Program-made: the position numbers and the translations under genes
NCBI GenBank assembly: GCA_026874595.1
Contig: CM049306.1
Coordinates: forward strand, 57,223,519 to 57,287,518
Source of the DNA: Sipunculus nudus
Lineage: Eukaryota; Annelida; Sipuncula; Golfingiida; Sipunculidae
DNA length: 64,000 bases
Direction: 5' to 3'
Shown: positions 1 through 11,124 of the stretch, piece after piece
How positions within the stretch are numbered: the stretch's first letter is position 1
Layout of the letters: every line of letters starts with the position of its first letter
The notes under the pieces: model-generated
Databases searched by the model: none
What the model was told of the DNA's origin: nothing
What the model saw: only the letters and a program-made list of their open reading frames with translations

Positions 1-1435
1 TGACAATGTTAGGGAATACAACAAGAGCCTCAAAAATAAATTCAATTACTAGTCTAATTTTGCAGCTTTTATTTTCAAATTTCAGATTTTAACAGATTAA
101 ATCCTTATGTGCACATGCTGTGAAAATTAAATCCACAGTACTTACAGGAAAAAAACGTGCCGTGGCCAAATTTGGGCTAAATTTAAGGTATCAATTTTTA
201 TTTTTGCTAATAATTTAAAAAATTTAAAAGATTTTGATCTAATTTTGGGTATACAATTTAATTTTAATTAATTAAAGTTATATTACTGGAAAAAAGTCCT
301 TAGCTTTAAATTGTTTTGTGTTAAGCGATCAAATATCTTTTCTGATTTTTTACAAAATGCATTATGTTTGAGCCCATAACTTTTTTATTATTATATACAA
401 CAGACCTTATTTCTGGCATGTATATAGGAACTATATAGAGGAATATTTATGGTAAATATGAGGAAAAACAAATGTGTGGTTTTGATATTAGGCAGTCCTG
501 AAGTGTGAAAATATGTTTTTAATAAAAAATTGAGGTTTTTCCTTAATTTCTCAAAAGAACAAAGTCGCAAAGACCCAGTTTTCAGCTTGGTAGGAGATCT
601 TTGGGACATCTAACATTATGCCAACAGCCTGGGGAGCATAGAGATATGCACTGAATGACCTACAGTCATCAAAGTGGACTGCTTGACAATGTAAGGGAAT
701 ACAACAAGAGCCTCCAAAAAAATTCAATTACTAGCCTAAATTTGCAGCTTTTATTTTCAAGTTTAAGATTTAAACAGATTAAATCCTTATGTGTACATGC
801 TGTGAAAATTAAATCCACAGTACTTACAGGAAAAAAACGTGCCATGGCCAAAGTTGGGCAAAATTTAAGGTACCAATTTTATATTTTTGCCAATATTTAA
901 AATAATTTAACAGATTTTGATCTAATTTTTGGTATACAATTCAATTTTGATTAATTAAAGTTGTATTACTGAAAAAAGTCCCTTCCTTTAACACTTTTGG
1001 TCTTAAGTGACCAAATATCTTTCCTGATTTTTTACAAGATCCATTATGTTTGGGCCCATTACTTTTTTAAATTAAATAATACTGGCTTAATTTCTTGCAT
1101 GTACATAGTAACTATATAGAGGAATATTTATGGTAAATATGAAGAAAACCAGATGAGTGGTTTTGATATTAGGCAGTCCTGAAGTGTGAAAATAGATTTC
1201 TAATAAAAAATTGAGGTTTTTCCTTAATATCTAGAAGGAATGAAGTCCTATTGACCCAATTTTCGGCATGGTAGGAGATTTTGGGGACATCTAACTGTAT
1301 GCCGAATTTCAGATTCGTATGGTGTCGAAACGTGCCAGTCTTACGGATGGACAAACGGACAGACAGACAGACGGACGACTGACAATGGACCACGACTATA
1401 GCTCAGATGACTTATAGTCAGCTGAGCTAAAAAAC
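1..1435 (+). mobile_element. Family A element, 3' part, cut by window start
   Basis: Two tandem copies of a roughly 680-bp core lie here; the phrase starting TTGACAATGT recurs at about 1 and 684 with the same downstream text. They are followed by a GACGGAC-type microsatellite (about 1,330-1,380) and a terminal stem-loop at 1,399-1,429 (arms TAGCTCAGATGAC and GTCAGCTGAGCTA, loop TTATA, one mismatch), then A-rich sequence. Related copies lie at 7,461-9,353, 23,155-25,240 and split at 26,155-28,308. Non-coding. The architecture matches the non-autonomous pearl / Helentron-like elements described from bivalves; that assignment is inference. Confidence 0.7.
1399..1429 (+). repeat. Terminal stem-loop of family A
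   Basis: A 13-bp stem with one mismatch and a 5-nt loop lies immediately before an A run. The same hairpin ends copies at 9,323-9,353 and 25,204-25,234, and closely related ones end family C at 9,712-9,742 and 10,898-10,928. Confidence 0.85.
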
Positions 1436-1955
1436 CTTTCAAAGTAAGTAAAGTAAAACTAAAATCAAAATAAACTATAATCCAAACTCTTAAGTAAAGT
1501 AAAACTGTAAAAGTTAAACGACTGTACCTTGTTTAAATTTCATAAAACGAATGTGATAGAAGTATAAGAAAACTAGATGTGTCGGAACGACAGGAATGCC
1601 CCCGCCTGGGGCAAATTAGAAACATTTGTTAAATTTTGTAAATTTTTTTAAGTTCAGGAGGTGTCGTATGGTAAAAAGTAGGTCAACAAGGGCAAAATGC
1701 AAACTCGATCTGTAACGGGTCATTATCAAGCAACACACCAAAAATCAGACCAGTATCTGCAGGCATTGTGAAAAAAAATCCATACATAAAAAAAATCCAT
1801 TTCACAAAAATTTTCATGAAATTTTCTATGTTCAGGATTTGTCATATGGTCAAAAAAAGGTTAACTGGAACGAAACACAAACTTGATCTGTAAGTGGTCA
1901 ATTTCTGCCCACACACCAAACATTAGGCCAGTATCTGTAAGCATTGCATTGTGAA

Positions 1956-2599
1956 ACTAGAATATTAGCAAAAGCTGATATTCAGTTATAAATTTAAATT
2001 GGAGAGGTATGTACCATGTTTCATAACAATCCACCAAATGCTTCCTGAGAGATAAGCTCCTAAGTTTTTTTCTATACTAAGCTCTATAACCTTGAAAAGT
2101 AGGTCAAGATCACCCATCTTTGAACTTGACCAAGATAAATGCAATAGCACTGAAGTTCCTGTGTTGAATACCTTTGGAGATATCCTGCACAAAAGGCCAA
2201 AATTGAAAAATCCTATAGAAAATTCATTAAAAAATCAGAAATTGCAGGTGGCGCTCTCTAAATTGTGCAGCTCGTACAGACCATCAGTCCCAATGATCAT
2301 AATAAGTTTTGTGAAAATCCACACAATGGTTCCTGAGATATTAGCTTCTGAGTGTTTTTCTATAATCAGCTCTAAAATGTAGAAAAATGGGTCAAGGTCA
2401 CCCATCTTCCAACTTGACTGAGATTTTATCGATATACATCTTCACTGATGAAATAAAATTCCAATGGTGAATCCTTTTAGAGATATCATGCTCACAAGGT
2501 AAAAGTTAACAGACGCGGAACGGACGGACAGATGGCACGACAGATGGGCAGCTTGAGTGACGACAATAGCCCATCAGCCTATGAGCTGAGGGCTAAAAA
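1956..2599 (+). mobile_element. Family E element nested in family B
   Basis: It begins ACTAGAATATTAG, directly after family B text, and ends with hairpin 2,567-2,595 (arms TAGCCC-A-TCAGC and GCTGAGGGCTA) plus AAAAA, after which family B text resumes (CATTTGTCATGAAAATTTC). The core has two imperfect units containing ACTTGACCAAGAT or ACTTGACTGAGAT and GTCAAGATCACCC or GTCAAGGTCACCC. A GGAACGGACGGACAG microsatellite precedes the hairpin. Non-coding. Confidence 0.65.
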
Positions 2600-3197
2600 C
2601 AGCTGTACATGTACATTTGTCATGAAAATTTCTATTTTTCATAAAAAGTTCTAAGTTTAGGAGCCGTAAAACAATCAAAAGTAGGTCAACTGGGACAAAA
2701 TGCAAATTCCACCTGTAACTGGTCATTATCTGCCCACACATAAAAAATCAGGGCGGTATCTGGAGGCATTGCGAAAAAAAGTCCTCACATGTGTATTTGT
2801 CATGAAAATTTCTATTTTTCATGAAATTTTCTAAGTTTAGGAGCCGTAAAATGGTCAAAAGTAGGTCAACTGGGACAAAATGCAAATTCCACCTGTAACT
2901 GGTCATTATCTGCCGACACACATAAAAAATAAGGCAAATATCTGCAGACATTGCGAAAAAAAGTCCGTACATGTGTGTTTGTCCTGAAAATTTCTATTTT
3001 TCATGAAATTTTCTAAGTTTAGGAGCCGTAAAACGGTCAAAAGTAGGTCAACCGGGACGAAACGCGAACTCGATCTGTAACTGGTCATTATCTGCCCAAC
3101 ACCAAAAATCAGGCCAATATCTGCAGGCATTGCGAAAAAAAGTCTGTACAACTGTTTGATTTCGGAATGACGGAAGGACGGACATGGGTAAAACTAT

Positions 3198-3226
3198 ATG
3201 CCCCAGCCACTTTGTGGCGGGGGCAT
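3198..3226 (+). repeat. Terminal hairpin of family B copy 1
   Basis: Arms ATGCCCCAGCCAC and GTGGCGGGGGCAT (one mismatch) around a TTT loop, followed by AAAAA. Copy 2 has the equivalent at 21,191-21,219. Confidence 0.9.
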
Positions 3227-3262
3227 AAAAATATAGAGATGGGCATAGAGTCAATTGTTTAC

Positions 3263-3412
3263 CTCTTCAACCACAAGGAGATTTCCAGTGGTTTCTGGAA
3301 TGAACCCTTTCACATCTCTTAACGTGTTAGCCATGTGATGTAGGTACCAGATTTCATGACTAAAATGGTTGGTGAGGTAGGCCAGGTACACCAGCTTCTG
3401 ATATGCTGCATC
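3263..3412 (-). CDS. Minus-strand gene, exon j (last exon visible)
   Basis: This 150-nt exon codes for 50 residues in phase 0. The acceptor is TTTAAACAG before GATGCAGC and the donor is GAAGAG before GTAAAC. The peptide begins DAAYQKLVYLAYL, contains NHFSHEIWYLHHMANTL and ends TTGNLLVVEE; it looks strongly protein-like, amphipathic and probably helical. It continues exon i (3,946-4,054) in frame. It ends in an open frame, so at least one more exon is expected, and none is recognisable between here and position 1. I do not recognise the family; the helix-rich character fits a scaffold or tethering protein, but that is only an impression. Confidence 0.8.
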
Positions 3413-3945
3413 CTGTTTAAAACAAAACAAAAATAACATTAAAACTAAAACTGAAAGCTCTTAAAGTGCAGTGTTAATTTAATCATCAAAATTTTTGACA
3501 TAATAAATTGCTTTTGTCCACAGAAAAGTTTGAAAATGTTAAGGAGTGGCACTTGAGAAAAGAAAGCTGTCACCTTGACAAGCTGACTCTGTGAAGTAAT
3601 TACTAAAAATTTCTATAGCACATTTTTGCATCACTTTCAAAGTATCTGAGCCATTTATTTATTCAGATTAATTTTTCACAGGTGCACTAAATATTAAGTA
3701 ATATCAGATAAAATAAACTTTAATAATTTAATTAAATTAGCTCAAATTTTGAATAGCATATGACTTAATCATTTCCCTTTTATAACTTAATATAACACAC
3801 ACTAAAAACTTGTGCTAAATGCTATTCTGGTGCCTTTGTTTTCTTTTTATATTAAATATATGATGACTGATATCTGTGTTTTTGATCTACAAGAGCAGAT
3901 TCTTATGCTGAAGGTTTAAATATGCCTTCACCAAAGCACACTTAC
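3413..3945 (-). other. Intron i-j
   Basis: AT-rich intron between exons i and j, with no repeat family or coding signal seen. Confidence 0.7.
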
Positions 3946-4054
3946 CACTCCGTATCTAAGACCAAACTCATGTAGAATCTTCCTAGATGATGTTGACAGC
4001 GGAGCAAAGAGCTTCACTAAATCACTGCTGTCATCCTTCCCTTGATTCTCATAC
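3946..4054 (-). CDS. Minus-strand gene, exon i
   Basis: This 109-nt exon supplies the third base of an Arg codon split with exon h, then 36 codons. The acceptor is TTGTAG before GTATGAG and the donor is GGAGTG before GTAAGTG. The peptide starts YENQGKDDSSDLVKLF and ends SRKILHEFGLRYGV, a charged then helical stretch. The next exon continues in phase 0. Confidence 0.8.
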
Positions 4055-4792
4055 CTACAATACAAACATTTACATTTTATGATAAGTCAGTTCCAGAAAG
4101 TATTAACAAATTATCATTATATTATTACTGGTACTTCACATTTGTGGAAAAAGCATTACCGTGTCCTCACATTGCCTGGTAGAAATACATATTTTGGTTA
4201 TTTTTCATTAATTAACCTGAGGTTGTGTGATTTATTTTGGAGCTGCTGGTACAATTCTAGGCCTCAGTGAAGTCAGCCACAGGAAAACCTAAAGCAATGA
4301 TAAGTTTAAAATCTCAATATGGGAATATTTTATTTCTGCCACCAGAAGCATATTTTTCTAAAATGATTGACACCAAAATTAATTTTGTATGCCATCTGCA
4401 CTATGTATTCATTAAAGGCCAACTACTATGAACATACAGCAGAGTTTCTGTATGTACTTTCTTCAGAATAGCCTGCCTTTCATGGTAGTGAAACCTGTGT
4501 TTTCATCCAATGGCTCACAAAATATAAAGTACTGTGACCAAATTCAAGTTTCCAATAAGATCGCACCATGACCTGTTTGTAAGTAAAGTTACTACTCTCT
4601 GGATCCAGTGGTTATACTTTGTGTCCTGACAGACAGCCAGAAAGAAGGTGGAAAGACTACAGGCCAGTGAGATGGCTCAGAATAGCTCAGAATATATTCT
4701 GAGTTTCCTAGCAAGATAAATATACCAAAACATGGTGTACTGTCTCTTAATTACTGTTGCAGAAGTCATAACAATGTAATAAGGAGCAATAC
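4055..4792 (-). other. Intron h-i
   Basis: Ordinary AT-rich intron with no element recognised. A 63-codon open frame on the plus strand at 4,079 has no protein character. Confidence 0.6.
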
Positions 4793-4965
4793 CTGAGAAA
4801 CATGTCCATCAACATCTGGTAGTCACCATGGTGATGCCTGGCTCTCTGGATTTCTACCTGACTAGAGAACTCTCGGTGTGGGAGTCTGCTTGATGACAAT
4901 TTCCCAATCAGCTGGCCAATATGAAGTATCCGGCTACTTTTCCATTTATTATAGCTTGCTTTGTC
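4793..4965 (-). CDS. Minus-strand gene, exon h
   Basis: This 173-nt exon gives 57 codons plus two bases. The acceptor is TTGTGTTGTAG before GACAAAGC and the donor is CTCAG before GTATTG. The peptide starts DKASYNKWKSSRILHIGQLI, contains the basic patch RARHHH and ends YQMLMDMFL. It is rich in basic and hydrophobic residues and probably alpha-helical. The split Arg codon (AG|G) with exon i supports the junction. Confidence 0.8.
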
Positions 4966-6467
4966 CTACAACACAAACAAGGATATAAGCTGACATTCTG
5001 ATCTGCTGCCTGTGAGTACTCCTTAGCCTTGCTCTGGATTAAACTTCCATTTCAGTAATTTCACTTCAGGTGCAAATTTCTTGACCCAAGTGATCAGTAC
5101 AATTATATTTTACTGTCAACAAAATTTACTAGATGTTTCAGATGATCATCTTTTACATTACAACCTGACTATATATTCTAAAGTTCTTGACTATGGTAGA
5201 TATGAGTGCAAACATGATCCATCGACAGAATGTCAGCAACAAGGGGATTTTGCCATGTCATCATGAAAAATTGTATATAAATTATTTGCCAAATGGCTTT
5301 AAAATTTCATAATCACCATCCACAATATATGATTCAAGAAGATATTGTTAGTTAGATGAAAGGGAAAACTTAACACATTTCTTCAATGTAAGTAATAATA
5401 TTCCTTACAACAAGGACAAAAAAAATATTTATCAATATTTTCAATTGAAAAGAAGATCAATCAAATGAATCCATATACAGAAGAAAATTTCCTGGTTACA
5501 TACTCTGGCAGTAATATAAGTGTAAAGATTTTAGAAGATTAAAACACATGTGAATCTGAATCTTTAAAGAGGCCCGATAACCTATCTGACCATTATAAAC
5601 TAAAGGCAAAATGTTTTTCCCATTTGTCATCATTGCTGTGTTAAAAAACATGTTGTTGATAAACAAGTTCATACATCCTTCACAAAGGCCTTATAAAAAG
5701 TTTTCCCAAACCAAAATTACTCTGAGACCATTAATATATACACAGAGGAAGCCAGATATTGCATAATTTTTTTCAAAAGGTAGGTGAACGGGCTTCTTTA
5801 AACAAAATCCCTGCAAGTTATGATGTTGCTGCCTTGAATTGGAGATCACACACAACAATCAACATTACCTTACTGTAAGGCTGATAGTCTCCTACACCAC
5901 CCTTCACTCCATGGCAAAGGGGATGTGACGTCATCATTACATGTTATTCATATCATGTACCATGATTATGTGTGTTATGCATTGCTTTGTGGAAACATGT
6001 TATAACCTTAGAGGTAAGATGCCCATTCTCCGGTTATTTGCATTGGAGTTACAAATATTTTTGAATCACATGAACTGTGCACACTCCCAACCAATATGTC
6101 ACATTTGGTTAAATCCTTTCAACTTTTCTACAGATATGTTGCAGACACACACACAGAATCAACAACGAACCTTTCTTCATGCAAAGTAAGTTATAAGCAA
6201 AACACAGTAAGAATTATGTGCAGCTGAAAGGTAGGCCTTATGGTGACTTATCATATAAGACTAAAATACATTTAAAATTTAGAAAACATATGTTGGTGTA
6301 TGTGCATTCAGAACATATAGGCATTTGGACCAACATTTAATACAGACTTTACCACATTTTTATTACAGGACTATATGTTCCAGGAGTTCCAAAAGTCAGT
6401 TTAATACAAACCATCCATTAGCTATAATTCATTATGTGTCACTAACTGATAAGCTGCCCATTGTTAC
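4966..6467 (-). other. Intron g-h
   Basis: AT-rich intron without a recognised element. A perfect cAMP-response-type octamer TGACGTCA occurs at about 5,927-5,934. The 82-codon plus-strand frame at 5,941 reads like chance. Confidence 0.6.
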
Positions 6468-6572
6468 CTTGAATGCCTCTGGACAGTAATAAGGATGAAT
6501 ATCTGCCTCCAGGAGATGGAGCTGCATCCTCAGGTCCTGTAGCAGGTTTTTATGTTGAGTCTGTTCATAGGT
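6468..6572 (-). CDS. Minus-strand gene, exon g
   Basis: This 105-nt exon has 35 codons, phase 0 at both ends. The acceptor is TTTGCTCAG before ACCTATG and the donor is TTCAAG before GTAACA. The peptide starts TYEQTQHKNLLQDLRMQLHL and ends HPYYCPEAFK. It has a leucine-rich amphipathic helix pattern. Confidence 0.8.
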
Positions 6573-6856
6573 CTGAGCAAAAAATAAAATAACGGTTCTT
6601 AGGCCAAAAAAGAATAAAAGGTAAGGTTCTCAGGCACTGCCAACGTCAATTATAACCCCCCACATCAAAATTTTTATTTTCATCTTTCAAGAAGATAAAA
6701 TAATTAAATGAAATGGGTAACAGAGACCCTAATTTCATGTTTTTCACAGAGACTTTTCATTGACCTCCCTTGATGTAAAGTTTGAGAAATCCAGGTCCAG
6801 CAGTTACGATTTGTGCCCTGTTAACAGATGACAGCTTCTTTGAAAGTCTCAAAAAT

Positions 6857-7460
6857 AAAGAAAACAAGGGACCCATGGGTCACGGCGCTCAGCTGTTATA
6901 TATGATAAAAAATATGATTTGGGAAAGAGGCATATGCTGGTTTTGTGTGGTAATAAATATAAGCTTTATTATGAGTTGTTGGTGTTTAGCTTATGTATGA
7001 TTTTGATAGTATTTTTGGAGACAAGGAAGAGGATTGATTTCATTTATTTTATTAACAAATGGAGTGCTACTGTCACACAGATTTTGACTTGGCCATATAA
7101 CTTATATGCAGCAAATATAATAAAAGAGTTTAACTCTTTATTAAAATTTAATAACAAATATTGTGCCAATATAATTTTATTAAAAATAATAAGAGAATCA
7201 TATGATTTTTTTAATAAAATATAACTGAACTAATTATTAAAATAATATTATAGAATATATGCATTTATGAATACATTTTGAAAGTATTTGGACTGGTATT
7301 CAAATACTTTCATTTTTACCTGAATTCCCATTCTAATGCAAGAAATTTTATAATGGAGTACATATTCATATTCATATTCATATACATTTGCAAAGTATTT
7401 GCACCATGTCTGGTATTTATTCAGTTTTAGCCAAACAATGATATTGAGAATCCAGAATAT
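6857..7460 (+). mobile_element. Element 5'-end fragment starting with palindrome
   Basis: It begins CAAGGGACCCATGGGTCAC then GCGCTCAGCTG. The first part contains the palindrome GACCCATGGGTC and the second is the inverse of a family A/C hairpin arm (CAGCTGAGC). The rest is AT-rich without coding signal. It is followed at 7,461 by another start of the same kind, so two elements or an element pair are juxtaposed. Confidence 0.45.
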
Positions 7461-8479
7461 AAACAAAGGACCCATGGGTCACAACAAAAGTTTGAAATTT
7501 TTGCAAATGCAAAATATGAAAAATATTCTATTGTAATGTTTTACATTTATATAAGCATATGAGAAGCTAAGAGGAAAGGGCCCTCCTACTTGGTTATAGT
7601 AAAGTTCTAAATATATGATTGCAAACTAATACTCTGACAAGACTGTCATGAAGAAAAACAGTAAAAGTTTTGAGATACTGTGATGCATATGAAAAATTTT
7701 CAGATGGACAGGCAAGTGGACAGAATGGACTAATACCTTCATTTCACTTTCAAAGGAATAATGCATTTAAGTTTATATATAAGCCTATTTTTTTAGCATA
7801 TCCACTTTTTTCATTAATAGTTTTTATCTGATTCATTTTTTTTATTTACAAGTGTTATAAATTTGTAATATAAAAGTGAAAATATAAGTTTAAATATTAG
7901 AATTCTAAGTTGCAATCATTATATATCGTGATTGTAGCTCACATTGGGTCATATTATGCATACACATATATTTTATTATTTTTAAATCAAATGTTTAAAC
8001 TGAATGTAAAAGAAAATAATGCCACAACATGGCATCTACAAAATTATTCCTTGAATTCCTATTAAAAAGTTTTGCACATTGGAGTTTTCAGGACAAGCTT
8101 AATTTTATTCACCGAAATAAAATAAAAGATTCAGTAAATTTGATAAAATAAAAACATCTTTTCAAATAAAGTATACACACTGTTGGTTGAATGAGGGACA
8201 AAAAATATCATTATGCTAATTATAATCTCAGCTATAATTAATAACTGGAATTAATAGTCAATTTCACACCTGGTGAAGTTTTACTCTTCTGAAGTAAAGC
8301 ATTACTTATCTGATGAACATCCATACTTTCATAGCAATACATCACTTTGTGGACACAATTAAATGTGCACTTTAATCATTGTAACCCTGGTGGTACAATA
8401 CAAAATCTAAAATGTAGCATGTCCAAGAATAAAATCAAATACAGAAAATAATAACATTCATCTAGTTTATGCACCAGCT

Positions 8480-8498
8480 GGGGGGGGGGGGGGGGGGG
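8480..8498 (+). repeat. Poly-G run
   Basis: Nineteen consecutive G residues inside family A. Length is likely variable and prone to sequencing error. Confidence 0.95.
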
Positions 8499-9322
8499 TT
8501 GAGTGCAGGGCAGAGGAGAAGCCTGCTAGTAGTGGCCAAGCTGGGTCAAGGCAAGCTGCCTGGGGTGGGTTACATAATGCAAGTGAAGGCTGTACTACTA
8601 GGTGGGCCAGATATAAACAACACTTGACATGGTGTATGAAAACTTGAAAAAAAGCTACATTTTTCAAACAATTTCTTTGAAATTTCAGATTTTAAAAGAT
8701 TAAATCCTGTATATATATGCTGTGAAAATTAAATCAACAGTGCTTACAGGGAAAAAATGTGCCACTGCCAAAGTTGGACAAAATTTAAGGTATTAATTTT
8801 TTATTTATGCTAATAACTTGAAAAATTTGCAAAATTCAGATCTAATTTTGGGCAAAAAATTGAATCTTGATCAAATAAAGTTATATTCCTGAAAAAAAGT
8901 CTTCAGCTTCAGCAATTCTCATGTTAAGTGAGCAAATATATTTCCTGATTTTTAAAAAACTGCATTATATTTGGGCCTATAACTTCAAAATAATACCCAA
9001 TACTGACCTAATTTTTGGTTTGTGCACAGAAAATGTATGGAAGAATATGAATACTAAATATGATCAAAAACAGATCAGTGGTTTTGATATTAGGCAGACT
9101 TGAATTGTAAAAATTGCTTTTTTATGGAAAACGGAGGTTTTTCCTTAATATCTCGAAGGAACGAAGTTCTAATGACACAATTTTCGGTATGGTAGAAGAT
9201 TTTGGGGACATCTAATGGTATGCAGAATTTTGGATTCGTAGGTCCAACGGTTTTAAAACGTGCCCTGTTAACAGCCGGACGGCCAGATGGACTGACGGAC
9301 GACGGACAAAGGACCACGACTA

Positions 9323-9353
9323 TAGCTCAGATGACTTATAGTCAGCTGAGCTA
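9323..9353 (+). repeat. Terminal hairpin of family A copy 2
   Basis: Same 13-bp stem and TTATA loop as at 1,399-1,429. Confidence 0.85.
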
Positions 9354-9711
9354 AAAATTCGTAAAAATTGGAAAAAATACAGGTGGTGCCACCAGTTTGC
9401 AGGAACTGATGGAACATCCCATGATCAATATTCATGCAAAGAATCATGGTGATCAATGCAGAAGTTATTCAGATACGTGAGCTTTTGTATCAAATTTTGA
9501 TTCATTCTGGGGGGGGGGTATTTCAGAGCCCCATAGCTCAAAGGATAAGGGTAACAAAGACCTTATTTCAGGTTTTCAAGGAGATTTTTCATGGACCTCC
9601 CTGGATATTAAGTTTGAAGAATCCAGGTCCAGCTGTTAAGATTTGTGCCCTGTTAACGGACAGCCGGACGGCCGGATGGCCGGACAGACGACGGACAAAA
9701 GATGGACGCTA

Positions 9712-9742
9712 TAGCTCAGATGACTTTCAGTCAGCTGAGCTA
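9712..9742 (+). repeat. Hairpin, family C
   Basis: Arms TAGCTCAGATGAC and GTCAGCTGAGCTA around TTTCA, preceded by a GGACGGCCGGATGG-type microsatellite and followed by AAAA. Confidence 0.85.
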
Positions 9743-10897
9743 AAAATAAAGAAAAAAATTCGTAAATATTGGAAAAAGTAAAGTGGCGCCACCAGTTTGC
9801 AGGAACTGATGGAACACTCCATGATCAATAAGCCTGCAAAGAATCATGGTGATCAATGCATTAGTTATTCAGATACTGGAGCTTTTTTATCAAATTTTTA
9901 ATTATTCTGAGGGGTACTTACTACAAAGGATATGGGTAACAGTGACCTAATTTCATGTTTTCACAGAGACTTTTAATGGACCTCCCTTGATGTCAAGTTA
10001 GAAGAATCCAGGTCCAGCAGTTACGATTTGTGCCCTGTTAAAAGATGACAGCTTCTTTGAAGGTCTCAAAAATAAAGAAAAAAATTCGTAAAAATTGGAA
10101 AAATACAGGTGGCGCCACCAGTTTGCAGGAAGTGATAGAACACTCCATGATCAATATTCATGCAAAAAATTATGGTGATCAATGCAGTAGTTATTCAGAT
10201 ACTTGAGCTTTTGTATCAATTTTTGCATTATTCTGGGGGTAATTTGGAGCCCCATAGCTCGAAGGATATGGGTAATAGGGACCTAATTTCAGGTTTTCAA
10301 GGAGATTTTTCATGGACCTCTCTTGAAATTTAGTTTCAAGATTCCAGGTCCAGTGGTTAGGATTTGTGCCCTGTTAACAGATGACATGTTGAAAAAAAGA
10401 GAAAAAAATTCGTAAAATTTAAGACGTTATAGATAACAGAGACCTAATTTCAGGTTGCCAAGGAGACTTTTCATTGGCCTCTCTGCATGTCAAGAGAGAA
10501 GATTCTAGGTCTATTCGTTACTATTTGTGCCCTGTTAACAGATGACCGCATCTCAAGAGGTCTAAAAATAGAGAAAAGAAAATGTAAAAAATCAAAAAAA
10601 AATACAGATGGCGCCACCAGTCTGCAGAAACTGATGAAACACTCCATGATCAATATCCATGCAAAAAATCATGGTGATCAATGCATTTGTTGTTCAGTTA
10701 CTTGAGCTTTTGAATCAAATTTTCCATTATTCTGGGGGGTACTTCGGAGCCCTAATTTCAGGTTTCCAAAGAGATTTTTTATGGACCTCCAAGGATGCCA
10801 AGTTAGAAGATTCCAGATCCAGCGGTTACAATTTGTGCCCTGTTAACGGACGGACGGCAGGACGGACGGACGGCCGACGGACAAAGAGTGATCGCTA

Positions 10898-10928
10898 TAG
10901 CTTAGATGACTTTCAGTCAGCTGAGCTT
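10898..10928 (+). repeat. Hairpin, family C, second
   Basis: Arms TAGCTTAGATGAC and GTCAGCTGAGCTTA-like around TTTCA, preceded by a GACGGACGG tract at 10,846-10,885. Confidence 0.8.
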
Positions 10929-11124
10929 AAAAGGTAAAAAATATAATATTGCCTGAGAACCAAACCTTTTTATTATTTTGGCCCAAGACTAACTAAAAAT
11001 AAATCATTAGTGCGCATAGCAAAAAATGAAAATTCAGGTGGTTTCTGTTCATGGATCTGAAGTAAGGCAAATAAAACACAACTTCAAGGACTAAAAATAC
11101 AACACCAGTGCACATAGATGTCAA

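Larger units (their letters stand above)
1572..3230 (+). mobile_element. Family B element, copy 1 (interrupted by family E)
   Basis: It starts ACTAGATGTGTCGG, followed at once by a GC-rich palindromic stretch (TGCCCCCGCCTGGGGCA). It then has roughly 180-bp tandem core units recognisable by AAAAGTAGGTCAAC, TATCTGCAGGCATTG and ATTTTTCATGAAATTTTCTA. It ends with a GACGGAAGGACGG tract and a strong hairpin at 3,198-3,226 followed by AAAA. A family E element (1,956-2,599) sits inside it and splits the core array. Copy 2 is at 19,481-21,220. Non-coding. Confidence 0.75.
7461..9354 (+). mobile_element. Family A element, copy 2
   Basis: It starts CAAAGGACCCATGGGTCAC and ends with the hairpin at 9,323-9,353 plus AAAA. 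The interior aligns over its whole length with 23,155-25,240 (shared phrases: GCTAAGAGGAAA or GCTTAGAGGAAA, AACTAATACTCTGACA, TTATGCATACACATATATTTA, AAACAACACTTGACATGG or AAACAAAACTTGTCATGG). A 19-base G run (8,480-8,498) lies at the junction of its two halves. Non-coding. Confidence 0.65.
6708..10931 (+). mobile_element. Family C element(s), split by family A
   Basis: Tandem units of about 330-370 bp lie here, each containing a palindrome of the GGTGGCGCCACC type, TGATCAATAT near ATGGTGATCAATGCA, TTATTCTGGGGGGTA, ATAGCTCGAAGGATATGGG and GATTTGTGCCCTGTTAAC. The unit text is interrupted after 6,857 and resumes at about 9,355 at the matching place (AAAGAAAA ... TTCGTAAAAATTGG), so 6,857-9,354 was inserted. 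Hairpins TAGCTCAGATGACTTTCAGTCAGCTGAGCTA at 9,712-9,742 and a variant at 10,898-10,928 follow GACGG microsatellites, so more than one C copy may be fused here. The 115-codon frame at 9,434 and the 92-codon frame at 10,659 are repeat translations. Confidence 0.65.
6602..10983. mobile_element. TIR element (MITE-like), expanded by nested insertions
   Basis: The left arm (6,602-about 6,705) begins GGCCAAAAAAGAATAAAAGG, followed by GGTTCTCAGGC. The right arm (10,951-10,983) is its inverse, ending TTATTATTTTGGCC. A compact relative is at 61,925-62,234, where the sequence after the arm (ACGTCAATTTTAACCCCC, CATCTTTCAAGAAGATAAAA) matches 6,640-6,705. Between the arms sit family C sequence and, inside that, family A. 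That the two arms form one element is inference from their orientation and from the nested content. Confidence 0.5.

Noticed and set aside
10631-10660. CTGATGAAAC, which resembles part of a hammerhead ribozyme core
   Set aside because: No GAAA arm, helix II or cleavage triplet in the required order was seen in family C units.
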